Under the pieces are notes generated by a model. It did not search any database and was not told the origin of the DNA. It was given only the letters and a program-made list of their open reading frames with translations. 53,510 nt of DNA from an uncultured bacterium (GTDB lineage Bacteria > Bacillota > Clostridia > Oscillospirales > Acutalibacteraceae). Of this stretch, positions 1 to 7,392 are shown in pieces (the stretch's first letter is position 1; each line of letters begins with the position of its first letter). The stretch spans positions 1-53,510 of the forward strand of contig CAJMOH010000016.1 in NCBI GenBank assembly GCA_905215055.1, read 5' to 3'. A program made the position numbers and the translations under genes.

Positions 1-1
1 C

Positions 2-31
2 GCAGAGATGGCCATCCTGGAACTGGTCTGA
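2..31 (+). CDS. 3' end of an unidentified gene (partial)
   Basis: The window opens in what looks like the last nine codons of a rightward gene, ending AEMAILELV and a TGA stop. An intrinsic terminator begins 15 bases later, as expected for a gene end. Nothing about its function can be read from nine residues. Confidence 0.35.
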   Translation, partial: AEMAILELV

Positions 32-46
32 TCCAAATGAAAATAA

Positions 47-77
47 AGCCGCCGGCGAAGAAGCTGGCGGCTTTTTT
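47..77. terminator. bidirectional intrinsic terminator
   Basis: Ten-base-pair stem (AGCCGCCGGC paired with GCTGGCGGCT, one G:U), loop GAAGAA, then TTTTTT. The complementary strand carries TTTATTTT after the stem, so it can also end the leftward serine hydrolase gene. Confidence 0.85.
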
Positions 78-126
78 ACAAGGTGAGAGAAACAGGAGGG
101 GGGTCCACCTTCCCTGGGGGAGTATC

Positions 127-1650
127 TCAATTCTCCCAGTACATCTTAGTTTTGGTGTTGATCTCACCAGACTGAAGGGTGAGGGTCATGGACGCGGGGG
201 CGGCTCCGGCCAGACCGCCCTTTTCCGGGGTGGTCAGGTCGCTGTGAAGGGTCAGCTGGCTGCCGTTGAACTCCAAAACCAGCACCAGACCAGTGGTCAT
301 GCGGGTGTTGCGGATCTCCACCTCCAGCTTGTTGTGAGCGCGCCAGGAGCCGTTGGCGCCAAAGAGCGTCCCGTCAATTTCGGAGGAAACAAAGTGGCCG
401 GTTATGCCCAGGCGCAGCTCCCGCAAGCCGTTATCCTGGTGGAAGAGCAGCCGGGCGTCGTCCCCCTGGAACACAAACTCCAGCCGTTCCAGCTTTCCTC
501 CTATATTTTGGAAATGTCCGCCGCCGGCCACCAGATCGTACAGGCCGGGGATCTCCCGGTTGGGGACATACACCGCCCCGTGAAGGGAGGCTTCTGCTCC
601 GGGGTTCCGTTTGCCCAGCATGGGGTTCAGCTCTAGGCGGGCCAGGCGCTTTTCCAGCCGGTGACAGGCGTGGGAATCCTCAGGTAAGGGACCGTCGGAG
701 AAGGCGGGCAGCAGCTTGTCCCACACGGCGTTCAGCACCGCCTGCAGCCGCATGGAGGCGGACTGAATCACCACCACGGCGTCCTGCTGGGCCAGCACCA
801 CGCCAAATTGTCCAAAGGCCCCGTCGCCCCGGAACACCCCAGGCTTGTCGCACCGCCAGAACTGGAACCCATAGCCCACATGCCAGTCGGGGTCCCCGTC
901 CCAGCCAGGGCCGTTGTTTTCAATCTGCTTGGAGGTGGCCAGATCGAACCAGCCCTCGTTCAGCAGCCGTTTTCCGCCCCAGGTCCCCCGGTTGGCGATA
1001 AACTGGGTGAACCGGCCCATGGCGTCCAGGGTCAGATAGGAGCCTGCGCCGCCCATCTCGGTGCCGTCGGGCATGGCATAGCAGGAGACGTCTCCCATGC
1101 CCAGGGGATCGAACAGCCGGGGTTTTAAAAATTGGGTCAGGGTCAGGCCGGTTTTTCGGGTCAAAATGGCCGAGAGCAGGTTGGTGCCGGCAGTGTTGTA
1201 GAGAAAGTGGGTGCCAGGCTTGTAGACAAAGGGGTGATGGAGAAAGGCGGAAATCCAGTCCCGGTCGCCGTCTCCCCATTTGGGAATCTCCGTCTCGTGG
1301 CCGCAGCCCATCATCAGCAGGTGGCGGACCTGGCACTGGCGCAGATGCTCGCTGGGGTTTTCCGGAATCTTGTCCGGGAAAATATCCACCAGCCGGTCGT
1401 CCAGGGAGAGGACGCCCTCCTGCACCGCAAAGCCGATGGCGGTGGAGGTCAGGCTTTTGGTAAAGGAGAACATGGCGTGAGGGGTCTGGGGATTGTAGGG
1501 GCTCCACCAGCCCTGGGCATAGATCTTTCCGTGGCGCAGCAGCAGGATGCCGTGCATCTCAATGCCATAGCGGTACAGCTCGTCCAACAGGTCCAGAACA
1601 GCCTGAGAGGGTACTCCCACGCTTTCCGGGGTGACGTGTTCCATTTTCAT
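127..1650 (-). CDS. serine hydrolase, beta-lactamase class C family
   Basis: 507-residue protein of the beta-lactamase/penicillin-binding-like serine hydrolase family (esterases, D-amino peptidases and AmpC relatives). The SxxK motif is visible as S62-F-T-K65 (FSFTKS), with S62 the expected nucleophile. A YNTAGTN segment near residue 151 supplies the likely general-base tyrosine. The C-terminal 150 or so residues look like a beta-rich accessory domain. There is no signal peptide, so a cytoplasmic esterase or peptidase is more likely than cell-wall work. The ATG at 1650 was chosen because GGAAGG lies upstream; the frame stays open further upstream, but that stretch contains the promoter and ends in sequence shared with the divergent enolase leader. 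Substrate unknown. Confidence 0.87.
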   Translation of the reverse strand: MKMEHVTPESVGVPSQAVLDLLDELYRYGIEMHGILLLRHGKIYAQGWWSPYNPQTPHAMFSFTKSLTSTAIGFAVQEGVLSLDDRLVDIFPDKIPENPSEHLRQCQVRHLLMMGCGHETEIPKWGDGDRDWISAFLHHPFVYKPGTHFLYNTAGTNLLSAILTRKTGLTLTQFLKPRLFDPLGMGDVSCYAMPDGTEMGGAGSYLTLDAMGRFTQFIANRGTWGGKRLLNEGWFDLATSKQIENNGPGWDGDPDWHVGYGFQFWRCDKPGVFRGDGAFGQFGVVLAQQDAVVVIQSASMRLQAVLNAVWDKLLPAFSDGPLPEDSHACHRLEKRLARLELNPMLGKRNPGAEASLHGAVYVPNREIPGLYDLVAGGGHFQNIGGKLERLEFVFQGDDARLLFHQDNGLRELRLGITGHFVSSEIDGTLFGANGSWRAHNKLEVEIRNTRMTTGLVLVLEFNGSQLTLHSDLTTPEKGGLAGAAPASMTLTLQSGEINTKTKMYWEN

Positions 1651-1704
1651 AAGGCAGCTTCCTTCCAAAAGAGTGTTGGCCTGCGCAGAGCCCAGGCTAA
1701 AAAT

Positions 1705-1733
1705 AGTGTAGCACAGTTTAAAATCCCTTGCAA
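1705..1733 (-). promoter_or_regulatory. sigma-A promoter of the serine hydrolase gene
   Basis: On the minus strand: -35 TTGCAA, 17 bp spacer, -10 TACACT. Transcription would start about 48 bases before the ATG. The divergent enolase gene starts 60 bp away, so the intergenic space is shared. Confidence 0.65.
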
Positions 1734-1790
1734 CGCAGAATACTAGGAGAGGATTCCAGAAAAATTCTTTCAAAAAGCGAGGAGATTGCA

Positions 1791-3020
1791 ATGGTACGGA
1801 TTCAAAGGGTCTACGGCTGCGAGATTTTAGACTCTCGGGGAAATCCCACAGTAAGCGCCACCGTTCAGCTGAGCGACGGCACCATGGGGACAGCCGCCGC
1901 GCCCTCGGGGGCCTCTACGGGAAAGTTTGAAGCGGTGGAGCTGCGGGATGGGGACCAGCGGCGCTACGGAGGAAAGGGAGTACTCAAGGCGGTGCGGAAC
2001 GTGACGGAAATCATTTCCCCGGCGCTGGAGAAGGTCCCCAGCCTAACCGTGCGGGAGATTGACCAGGTGCTGCAAAAGCTGGACGGCACCCCCAACAAGG
2101 CCCATCTGGGGGCCAACGCGACCCTGGCGGTATCTCTGGCGGCGGCCCGGGCTATCGCCGCTCACTACCGCATGCCCCTGTACCGGTTTTTGGGAGGAGC
2201 CGCTGCCTATCAGCTGCCCCGGCCCATGATGAACATCCTCAACGGCGGCGCCCATGCCGGGAACAATATCGACATCCAGGAGTTTATGATTGTGCCCGTG
2301 GAGGCCCCCAGCTTCCGGGAGGGCCTGCGCTGGTGCGCGGAGATTACCCACACCCTGGGCGCCATGCTGCGGGAGCGGGGCCTTTCCACCGGCGTGGGGG
2401 ACGAGGGAGGCTTCGCCCCGGATCTGGAAAGCGACGAGGCCGCCATCCAGGCGGTACTGGCCGCCATTGACAAGGCCGGGTACAGCGGCAAGGTGCAGTT
2501 GGCCCTGGACGCCGCCGGCAGCGAATGGGTCCAGGGGAACCGCTACCGCCTGCCCAAGCGGGGAAAGGAGATGGACACAGAGGACCTGATTGAATATTGG
2601 GAGGGGCTGGTGAGCAAGTATCCCATTCTGTCCATCGAGGATCCCTTGGGGGAGGAAGACTTCTCCGGCTGGGCGGAGCTTACCCGGCGGCTGGGAAGCA
2701 AGGTCCAGCTGGTGGGGGATGACCTGTTTGTCACCAATCTGGAGCGGCTGCGCCAGGGCATTGACGAGGGGGCGGGAAACGCCATTCTCATCAAGCCCAA
2801 CCAGATCGGCACCCTGACGGAGACCCTGGACTGCATAGAGCTGGCCAAGCGCAGCGGGTATAGGACCATTATCTCCCACCGCTCTGGGGAGACCGAGGAC
2901 ACCTTCATCGCGGATTTGGCAGTGGGAGTCAATGCGGGGCAGATCAAAACCGGCGCTCCCTGCCGGACAGAGCGGGTGGCCAAGTACAACCGGCTGCTGC
3001 GGATTGAGGAGTGCGGTTGA
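1791..3020 (+). CDS. eno: enolase (phosphopyruvate hydratase)
   Basis: Converts 2-phosphoglycerate to phosphoenolpyruvate in the cytoplasm. The family blocks are in order: MMNILNGGAHAGNN, the QEFM metal/substrate region, DEGGFAPDL, SIEDPL, GDDLFVTN, LIKPNQIGT with the catalytic lysine, SHRSGETED, and GQIKTGAPCRTERVAKYN. At 409 residues it is slightly shorter than the usual 425-435. The ATG at 1791 was chosen for the GAGGAG site nine bases upstream; the upstream in-frame stretch is leader. A purine nucleoside phosphorylase follows after 49 bp with no terminator between, so the two are probably cotranscribed. Whether this is the only enolase of the genome cannot be told; the absence of gapA, pgk, tpiA or gpm next to it leaves a paralogue possible. 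Confidence 0.95.
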   Translation: MVRIQRVYGCEILDSRGNPTVSATVQLSDGTMGTAAAPSGASTGKFEAVELRDGDQRRYGGKGVLKAVRNVTEIISPALEKVPSLTVREIDQVLQKLDGTPNKAHLGANATLAVSLAAARAIAAHYRMPLYRFLGGAAAYQLPRPMMNILNGGAHAGNNIDIQEFMIVPVEAPSFREGLRWCAEITHTLGAMLRERGLSTGVGDEGGFAPDLESDEAAIQAVLAAIDKAGYSGKVQLALDAAGSEWVQGNRYRLPKRGKEMDTEDLIEYWEGLVSKYPILSIEDPLGEEDFSGWAELTRRLGSKVQLVGDDLFVTNLERLRQGIDEGAGNAILIKPNQIGTLTETLDCIELAKRSGYRTIISHRSGETEDTFIADLAVGVNAGQIKTGAPCRTERVAKYNRLLRIEECG

Positions 3021-3069
3021 CAGAACGGGCGAAAGCTGGTAGGATGGGAAAAAAGAAAGGATGATCCCC

Positions 3070-3894
3070 ATGACTGCCTATGAACGCTTGCGGGCCTGTG
3101 TGGCCGCCATTCGACAAAGGACGGACTTTGTTCCCCGCACCGCCCTGATTTTAGGCTCTGGCCTGGGCGGGTTTGGAGAGCGGCTGTCCCTGGAGGCCGC
3201 CGTGGAGTACGGAGAGCTTCCGGGCTTTCCTGTCTCCACTGTGCCGGGCCACCAGGGAAGGTTTCTCTTTGGCTGGGTGGGTCCGGAGCCGGTGGTGGTT
3301 ATGCAGGGGCGGGTCCACTATTATGAGGGGTACTCCATGGAGGACGTGGTGCTGCCCACCCGGGTGATGGGCCTGCTGGGCGCTGGGCGGATTTTGCTGA
3401 CCAACGCCGCCGGAGGCATTGGCCCCGGACTGGAGCCGGGGGATTTGATGCTGCTTACCGATCATATTGCCAGCTTTGTGCCTTCCCCTCTTTTGGGACC
3501 CAATGAAAAGGAGCTTGGCCCCCGGTTCCCGGATATGTCCCAGGTCTACTCTCCCCGGCTGAGGCAGCGGGCCATGGCCGCGGCGGAGCGGCTGGGGATC
3601 CCCATCAAGCAGGGGGTGTATCTGCAAACCACCGGTCCCCAGTACGAGACCCCGGCAGAGATCCGGCTGTTTGCCGCCCTGGGCGCCAACGCCGTAGGCA
3701 TGAGTACCGCCTGTGAGGCCATTGCCGCCCGGCACATGGGGCTGGAGGTCTGCGGGATCAGCTGTATCACCAACCTGGCCGCGGGGCTTTCGGAAAGGCC
3801 CCTGTCCCATCAGGAGGTGCAGGAGACAGCCGACCGGGTCTCCCAGCAGTTTCAAGGCCTGGTGTGGGAGCTGCTCTCCACACTGGATCGATAA
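3070..3894 (+). CDS. punA: purine nucleoside phosphorylase (trimeric, PNP-I/MTAP family)
   Basis: Phosphorolysis of purine (deoxy)nucleosides to free base and (deoxy)ribose 1-phosphate. Visible family motifs are ILGSGLGGFGERL (phosphate loop), VPGHQGRF, QGRVHYYEGY, LTNAAGGI, TTGPQYETPAEIR, VGMSTACEA and CITNLAAG. The Asn in the last motif is the residue that in trimeric PNPs favours 6-oxopurines (guanosine, inosine). Length of 274 residues is normal. The ATG at 3070 was preferred over the one at 3061, because AAAGGA ends only a base or two before the first but is well spaced (9 bases) from the second. It lies downstream of enolase and is closed by a strong terminator. Confidence 0.92.
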   Translation: MTAYERLRACVAAIRQRTDFVPRTALILGSGLGGFGERLSLEAAVEYGELPGFPVSTVPGHQGRFLFGWVGPEPVVVMQGRVHYYEGYSMEDVVLPTRVMGLLGAGRILLTNAAGGIGPGLEPGDLMLLTDHIASFVPSPLLGPNEKELGPRFPDMSQVYSPRLRQRAMAAAERLGIPIKQGVYLQTTGPQYETPAEIRLFAALGANAVGMSTACEAIAARHMGLEVCGISCITNLAAGLSERPLSHQEVQETADRVSQQFQGLVWELLSTLDR

Positions 3895-3898
3895 AAAA

Positions 3899-3930
3899 AC
3901 TCCCTCGGAATTTCCCGAGGGAGTTTTTTT
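3899..3930. terminator. bidirectional terminator between convergent genes
   Basis: Perfect 10-bp stem ACTCCCTCGG/CCGAGGGAGT, six-base loop, T7 on the plus strand and A-rich on the other side. It separates the PNP gene from the convergent XRE gene, whose stop codon overlaps the T-tract. Confidence 0.9.
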
Positions 3931-4408
3931 ATGGCTGCCCCAGTCTCTGTTTGAGAAACCGGATCAGCAGCGTCAAGGTCCAGCCTGCCAAGGCGATGAG
4001 ATACACCCACAGACAGAATCCCAGGCAGGCCAGCAGCAGCGGACCGGAGGCGGCGGGCAAGCGCCCCATAGCGAACCAGGATACCGTAAGCACCACCAGA
4101 TAGTAAAGGGCCGTCAGAACTGCCGGCAGGCTCCACAGCCATCTCCACCGGGATTTTTTCCACTGCCCGGCAAAGGGCTGTGAAAAGCTTGCCGGAGGCG
4201 GCTCCAGCTCCTGGGCCGGGTCCAGCAAAATGTCCAGGGAAACTCCCAGGGCCTCCTTTAAGGGAAGAAGGTTTTGGGTGTCCGGCAGCACCTCATCCAG
4301 CTCCCACCGGGAAACAGCCTGCCGGGAGACGTGAAGCCTTTCCGCCAGCTGCTCTTGGGTCAGCCTTTTCTCTTTTCGAAGCCTTTGAATTTTTTGTCCC
4401 AGAGTCAT
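3929..4408 (-). CDS. XRE-family regulator with C-terminal membrane segments
   Basis: 159 residues. The first 60 form a Cro/C1-type helix-turn-helix (LTQEQLAERLHVSRQAVSRWE). After a short linker two hydrophobic segments follow, about 92-113 and 122-150, so the DNA-binding domain is tethered to the membrane. It starts at the ATG with AAAGGAGG 8 bases upstream. A 17-bp inverted repeat lies about 54 bp upstream of a TATACT -10 box, and the same arrangement is found in front of the second XRE gene near 37.1 kb, whose recognition helix reads SRQAISKWE. Autoregulation is therefore likely. Targets and membrane signal are unknown. Confidence 0.85.
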   Translation of the reverse strand: MTLGQKIQRLRKEKRLTQEQLAERLHVSRQAVSRWELDEVLPDTQNLLPLKEALGVSLDILLDPAQELEPPPASFSQPFAGQWKKSRWRWLWSLPAVLTALYYLVVLTVSWFAMGRLPAASGPLLLACLGFCLWVYLIALAGWTLTLLIRFLKQRLGQP

Positions 4409-4431
4409 GGGAACGCCTCCTTTCTGCTTGT

Positions 4432-4497
4432 AGTATAGCAGACTGCCCCTCCCACCGCCACCCACAAGAGGTGGAATCCCCGCAACCGGGGGTTGCG
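4432..4497 (-). promoter_or_regulatory. XRE gene promoter with upstream inverted-repeat operator
   Basis: On the minus strand the -10 box TATACT (4432-4437, preceded by CTGC) has no good -35. Centred about 54 bp upstream lies the perfect inverted repeat CGCAACCGGGGGTTGCG (4481-4497). The same repeat at the same spacing precedes the XRE gene near 37.1 kb. A weak -35 with an operator near position -64 fits an activator, possibly the XRE protein itself (inference). Confidence 0.6.
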
Positions 4498-4587
4498 TTT
4501 TCTCCAAAAGCCTGGTAAAAGGCGGTTTTGTGTTTGGGGGAGGAAAGAGGATAAAACTCTATATAAATTGTTATCAAGTGCTGGTCC

Positions 4588-4788
4588 TTGGGAGACTCTC
4601 CCACCATTGGCATTCTGCTCAATCCGCAGCAGTTTTTGTCCCATCAGGGAGAGGCGCCGGTGATTGACGAGAACATGGCCTACCACTTTACCGGAAGCGG
4701 CAGAACCATCCGTATTTACGACGACATCAACGCCCGGTTTATTTTGGAGGACATGTTCAGCAAGCTGCGGCTGACCTATGGAAAGTAA
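4588..4788 (+). pseudogene. short unrecognised reading frame, probable gene remnant
   Basis: An open frame of about 66 codons ends GSGRTIRIYDDINARFILED...LTYGK with a clean TAA. Its composition looks like real protein (few Arg/Pro/Gly runs), but it has no ATG and no Shine-Dalgarno site at its 5' end and is preceded by a stop at 4564. It may be the C-terminal end of a decayed gene. I do not recognise the family. The 512-bp gap between the XRE and LacI genes otherwise holds only the XRE operator and the LacI promoter. Confidence 0.3.
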
Positions 4789-4839
4789 ATTTTCTAAAAT
4801 AATTGCATAAATATTTTAAAAAATATTTTTATAAAACTA

Positions 4840-4868
4840 TTGCGCACGCCGCTTTCTTCGCTTATAAT
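4840..4868 (+). promoter_or_regulatory. sigma-A promoter of the LacI/sugar operon
   Basis: -35 TTGCGC, 17 bp, perfect -10 TATAAT. A very AT-rich stretch just upstream (4796-4838) could act as an UP element. The start would be near 4875, giving a leader of about 47 bases that carries the operator at 4909. Confidence 0.75.
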
Positions 4869-4908
4869 ATAGGGGAAGGACAGGCGAGAAGGGCTGGCGC
4901 CAAGAAGG

Positions 4909-4922
4909 GGAAAGCGTTTTCA
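4909..4922 (+). promoter_or_regulatory. LacI/CcpA-type operator (cre-like) over the start codon
   Basis: GGAAAGCGTTTTCA matches the cre consensus TGWNANCGNTNNCA with one mismatch at the first base. It sits between the ribosome-binding site (GAAGGGGA) and the first base of the LacI ATG, downstream of the promoter, a roadblock position. Either CcpA or the LacI protein itself could bind. Confidence 0.6.
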
Positions 4923-5950
4923 TGAAGATCAGTATCAAACTACTCAGCGAAATGACCGGCTATTCCCAGGCGACTGTCTCCAACACGCTGAACAACAAAA
5001 AAGGTGTCAACCGGGAAACCGCCGAAAAGATCCGCAAAGCCGCCCGGGAGGCCGGCTACGCGGCGGATTGGCGGGTCAGCAGCGTGAAGCTGGTGATGTA
5101 CCGCGCCAGCGGGGCTATCGTCAACGACTCGCCCTTTTTCTCCTCGCTGATCAGCGGGGTGGAGGAGGAGGGCAGGAGCTTCGGCTTTGACACGCTGATT
5201 TACAACCTGACCCGGGACAGCGGGGACTATGAGGGGCAGCTTCAGGAGCTTTGCGGCGACCCCTCCACAGCGCTGCTGGTGCTGGGAACGGAGCTGGAGG
5301 AGGAGCAGGCCAAGCGCTTTGAGGAGGCCATGTCCCCGGTTCTGGTGCTGGACAACTGGTACGAGGGGCTGAGTCTGAACGCGGTGCTTATTGACAATGT
5401 GGACGGGGCTGCCCGGGCGGTGAATTACCTGGCCGGAAAGGGCCACCGGGAGATCGGCTATCTCAAGGGCAGTTACCGCATCAAGAACTTCCTGTACCGG
5501 GAGGAGGGCTATGTCCGGGCGTTGCGGGAGAAGGGTCTGGAGTACCGCCCGGAATACACCTTTTCCCTGACGCCCAGCATGGAGGGGGCCTACGCGGACA
5601 TGACCTCTCTGCTGCAAACGGAGCCGGACCTGCCCACGGCGTTTTTCGCCGACAACGACATGATCGCCCTGGGCGCCGTGCGGGCGCTGCAGCAAAACGG
5701 CTACCAGGTGCCGGGGGACGTGTCGGTGGTGGGGTTTGACGACTTGCCCTTCTGCGCCATTTCCAACCCGCCCCTGACCACCATTAAGGTGTACAACCGG
5801 GAAATGGGCCGGGCGGCGGTGCGGCGCCTGGTGGAGATGGCCAAGCACGGGGCGGACTACTGCACGAAAATCCAGGTGAGAAGCTCTTTTGTGGAGCGGG
5901 AAAGCGTGCGGGACCTGAGCCGCCCCGCCGCCCCATCGGAAAATCAATGA
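4922..5950 (+). CDS. LacI-family transcriptional regulator of the sugar operon
   Basis: 342 residues: N-terminal LacI helix-turn-helix (LLSEMTGYSQATVSNTLNN, about 5-25, then the hinge helix region), followed by a periplasmic-binding-protein-like sugar sensor domain from about residue 60 (GVEEEGRSFGFD, DNVDGAARAVNYL, PTAFFADNDMIALGAVRAL, VSVVGFDDLPF). It is the first gene of the operon, 19 bp before the isomerase, so it probably controls its own transcription together with the enzymes. A cre/LacI-type palindrome overlaps its start codon. The effector is unknown; the enzymes suggest a pentose-like sugar or its phosphate. Confidence 0.92.
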   Translation: MKISIKLLSEMTGYSQATVSNTLNNKKGVNRETAEKIRKAAREAGYAADWRVSSVKLVMYRASGAIVNDSPFFSSLISGVEEEGRSFGFDTLIYNLTRDSGDYEGQLQELCGDPSTALLVLGTELEEEQAKRFEEAMSPVLVLDNWYEGLSLNAVLIDNVDGAARAVNYLAGKGHREIGYLKGSYRIKNFLYREEGYVRALREKGLEYRPEYTFSLTPSMEGAYADMTSLLQTEPDLPTAFFADNDMIALGAVRALQQNGYQVPGDVSVVGFDDLPFCAISNPPLTTIKVYNREMGRAAVRRLVEMAKHGADYCTKIQVRSSFVERESVRDLSRPAAPSENQ

Positions 5951-5969
5951 AAGGGAGGAACAAGTTCGT

Positions 5970-7376
5970 ATGGATGGAAAGGTGATCAAGCTGGGCTACG
6001 CGCCCACGCGGCGAAGCATTTTCAGCGCGCCGGACGCCATCAAGTACCGGGGGCTGACCAAGGAGCGGCTGCTGGAGCTGGGGGTGTCCTTTGTGGACAT
6101 TGACGACATCAATCCCGAGGGCCTGCTCTACGACGACAAGGACGTGGCGCCCATTCTGGAGAAATTCCGCAAGGAGAAGGTGGACGGCCTGTTCGTGCCC
6201 CACTGCAACTTCGGCACGGAGTATGTGGTGGCCCGGCTGGCCCGGCAGCTGGGGGTGCCGGTGCTGCTGTGGGGTCCCCGGGACGAGCGTCCCGACGAGA
6301 ACGGCGTGCGCCTGCGGGACAGCCAGTGCGGCCTGTTCGCCACGGGCAAGGTGCTGCGGCGGTTCCAGGTGTCCTTTACCTACATGACCAACTGCCGCTT
6401 GACCGACCCGGAGTTCGAGCGGGGCGTGAAGGATTTTCTGGCGGTGTGCAACGTGGTGAAGGTATTCCGCCGCACCCGGATTCTGCAAATCGCCCCCCGG
6501 CCCTTTGATTTCTGGTCCACCATGTGCAACGAGGGAGAGCTGCTGGAAAAGTTCAACATCCAGCTGTCCCCCATCCCCCTGCCGGAGCTGACCGCCCAGG
6601 TGAAAAAAGCCAAGGAAGAAGGCACAGAAGTCAAGGCCGTGATGGACTACTGCAAGGAAAAGATGAACGTCTGTGTCACAGGGGAGCAGCTGGAAAACAT
6701 CGCCGCCCTGAAGGTGGCCATGCGCCGGCTGGCGGACCAGTACGGCTGCAATGCCGTGGCCATCCAGTGCTGGAACGCCCTGCAAGGGGAGCTGGGCATT
6801 ATGCCCTGCGCGGCCAACTCCCTGTTAAACGAGGAAGGCCTGCCGGTGGTGTGCGAGACGGACATCCACGGGGCCATCACCGCTGTCATGGCGGAGGCGG
6901 CGGACCTGAACCGCACTCCCTCCTTCTTCGCGGACTGGACTGTGCGCCACCCGGACAACGAAAACGGAGAGCTCTTGCAGCACTGCGGCCCTTGGCCCCT
7001 TTCCTGCGCGGCGGAGAAGCCCACCATCGGCATGCCTCTGGCCTTTGACTATCCCGGGGCGGTGGAGGCCCAGGCCAAGCACGGCCTGGTGACCCTGTGC
7101 CGGTTTGACGGGGACAACGGGGAGTACAGCCTGCTGCTGGGCACGGCCAAGGGCATCGACGGCCCTTACACCAAGGGGACCTACCTCTGGGTGGAGGTGG
7201 AGAACTGGAAGCGCCTGGAAGCCAAGCTGGTGGAGGGACCCTACATCCACCACTGTGTGGGCATTCACAAGGACGTGGTGCCTGTGCTGTTTGAAGCCTG
7301 CAAATATCTGGGGATTACGCCCGACCTGTACGACAACAACGAGGAGCAGGTCAAGGCCTATCTCCGGGGCGAGTGA
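5970..7376 (+). CDS. L-fucose/L-arabinose isomerase family protein
   Basis: 468 residues, cytoplasmic, resembling the fucose/arabinose isomerase fold group (COG2407): an N-terminal Rossmann-like half (FVPHCNFGTEYVVARLARQL, VLLWGPRDE) and a C-terminal half carrying likely Mn2+ ligands, E296 in CETDIHG and H338 in LQHCGPWP. Known members interconvert aldoses and ketoses (L-fucose, L-arabinose, sulfoquinovose). Here the next genes are a split transketolase, an FGGY kinase and a glycosidase, so the expected role is aldose-to-ketose isomerisation as the first step after glycoside cleavage. Apiose to apulose is the favoured substrate by context (inference). GGGAGG precedes the ATG. Confidence 0.82.
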   Translation: MDGKVIKLGYAPTRRSIFSAPDAIKYRGLTKERLLELGVSFVDIDDINPEGLLYDDKDVAPILEKFRKEKVDGLFVPHCNFGTEYVVARLARQLGVPVLLWGPRDERPDENGVRLRDSQCGLFATGKVLRRFQVSFTYMTNCRLTDPEFERGVKDFLAVCNVVKVFRRTRILQIAPRPFDFWSTMCNEGELLEKFNIQLSPIPLPELTAQVKKAKEEGTEVKAVMDYCKEKMNVCVTGEQLENIAALKVAMRRLADQYGCNAVAIQCWNALQGELGIMPCAANSLLNEEGLPVVCETDIHGAITAVMAEAADLNRTPSFFADWTVRHPDNENGELLQHCGPWPLSCAAEKPTIGMPLAFDYPGAVEAQAKHGLVTLCRFDGDNGEYSLLLGTAKGIDGPYTKGTYLWVEVENWKRLEAKLVEGPYIHHCVGIHKDVVPVLFEACKYLGITPDLYDNNEEQVKAYLRGE

Positions 7377-7392
7377 GAAAGGCGGCGGTATC

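Noticed and set aside
1651..1791. N-terminal extension of the serine hydrolase by 47 residues
   Set aside because: It crosses a good promoter (1705-1733) and overlaps the enolase ribosome site; the ATG at 1650 has its own Shine-Dalgarno.
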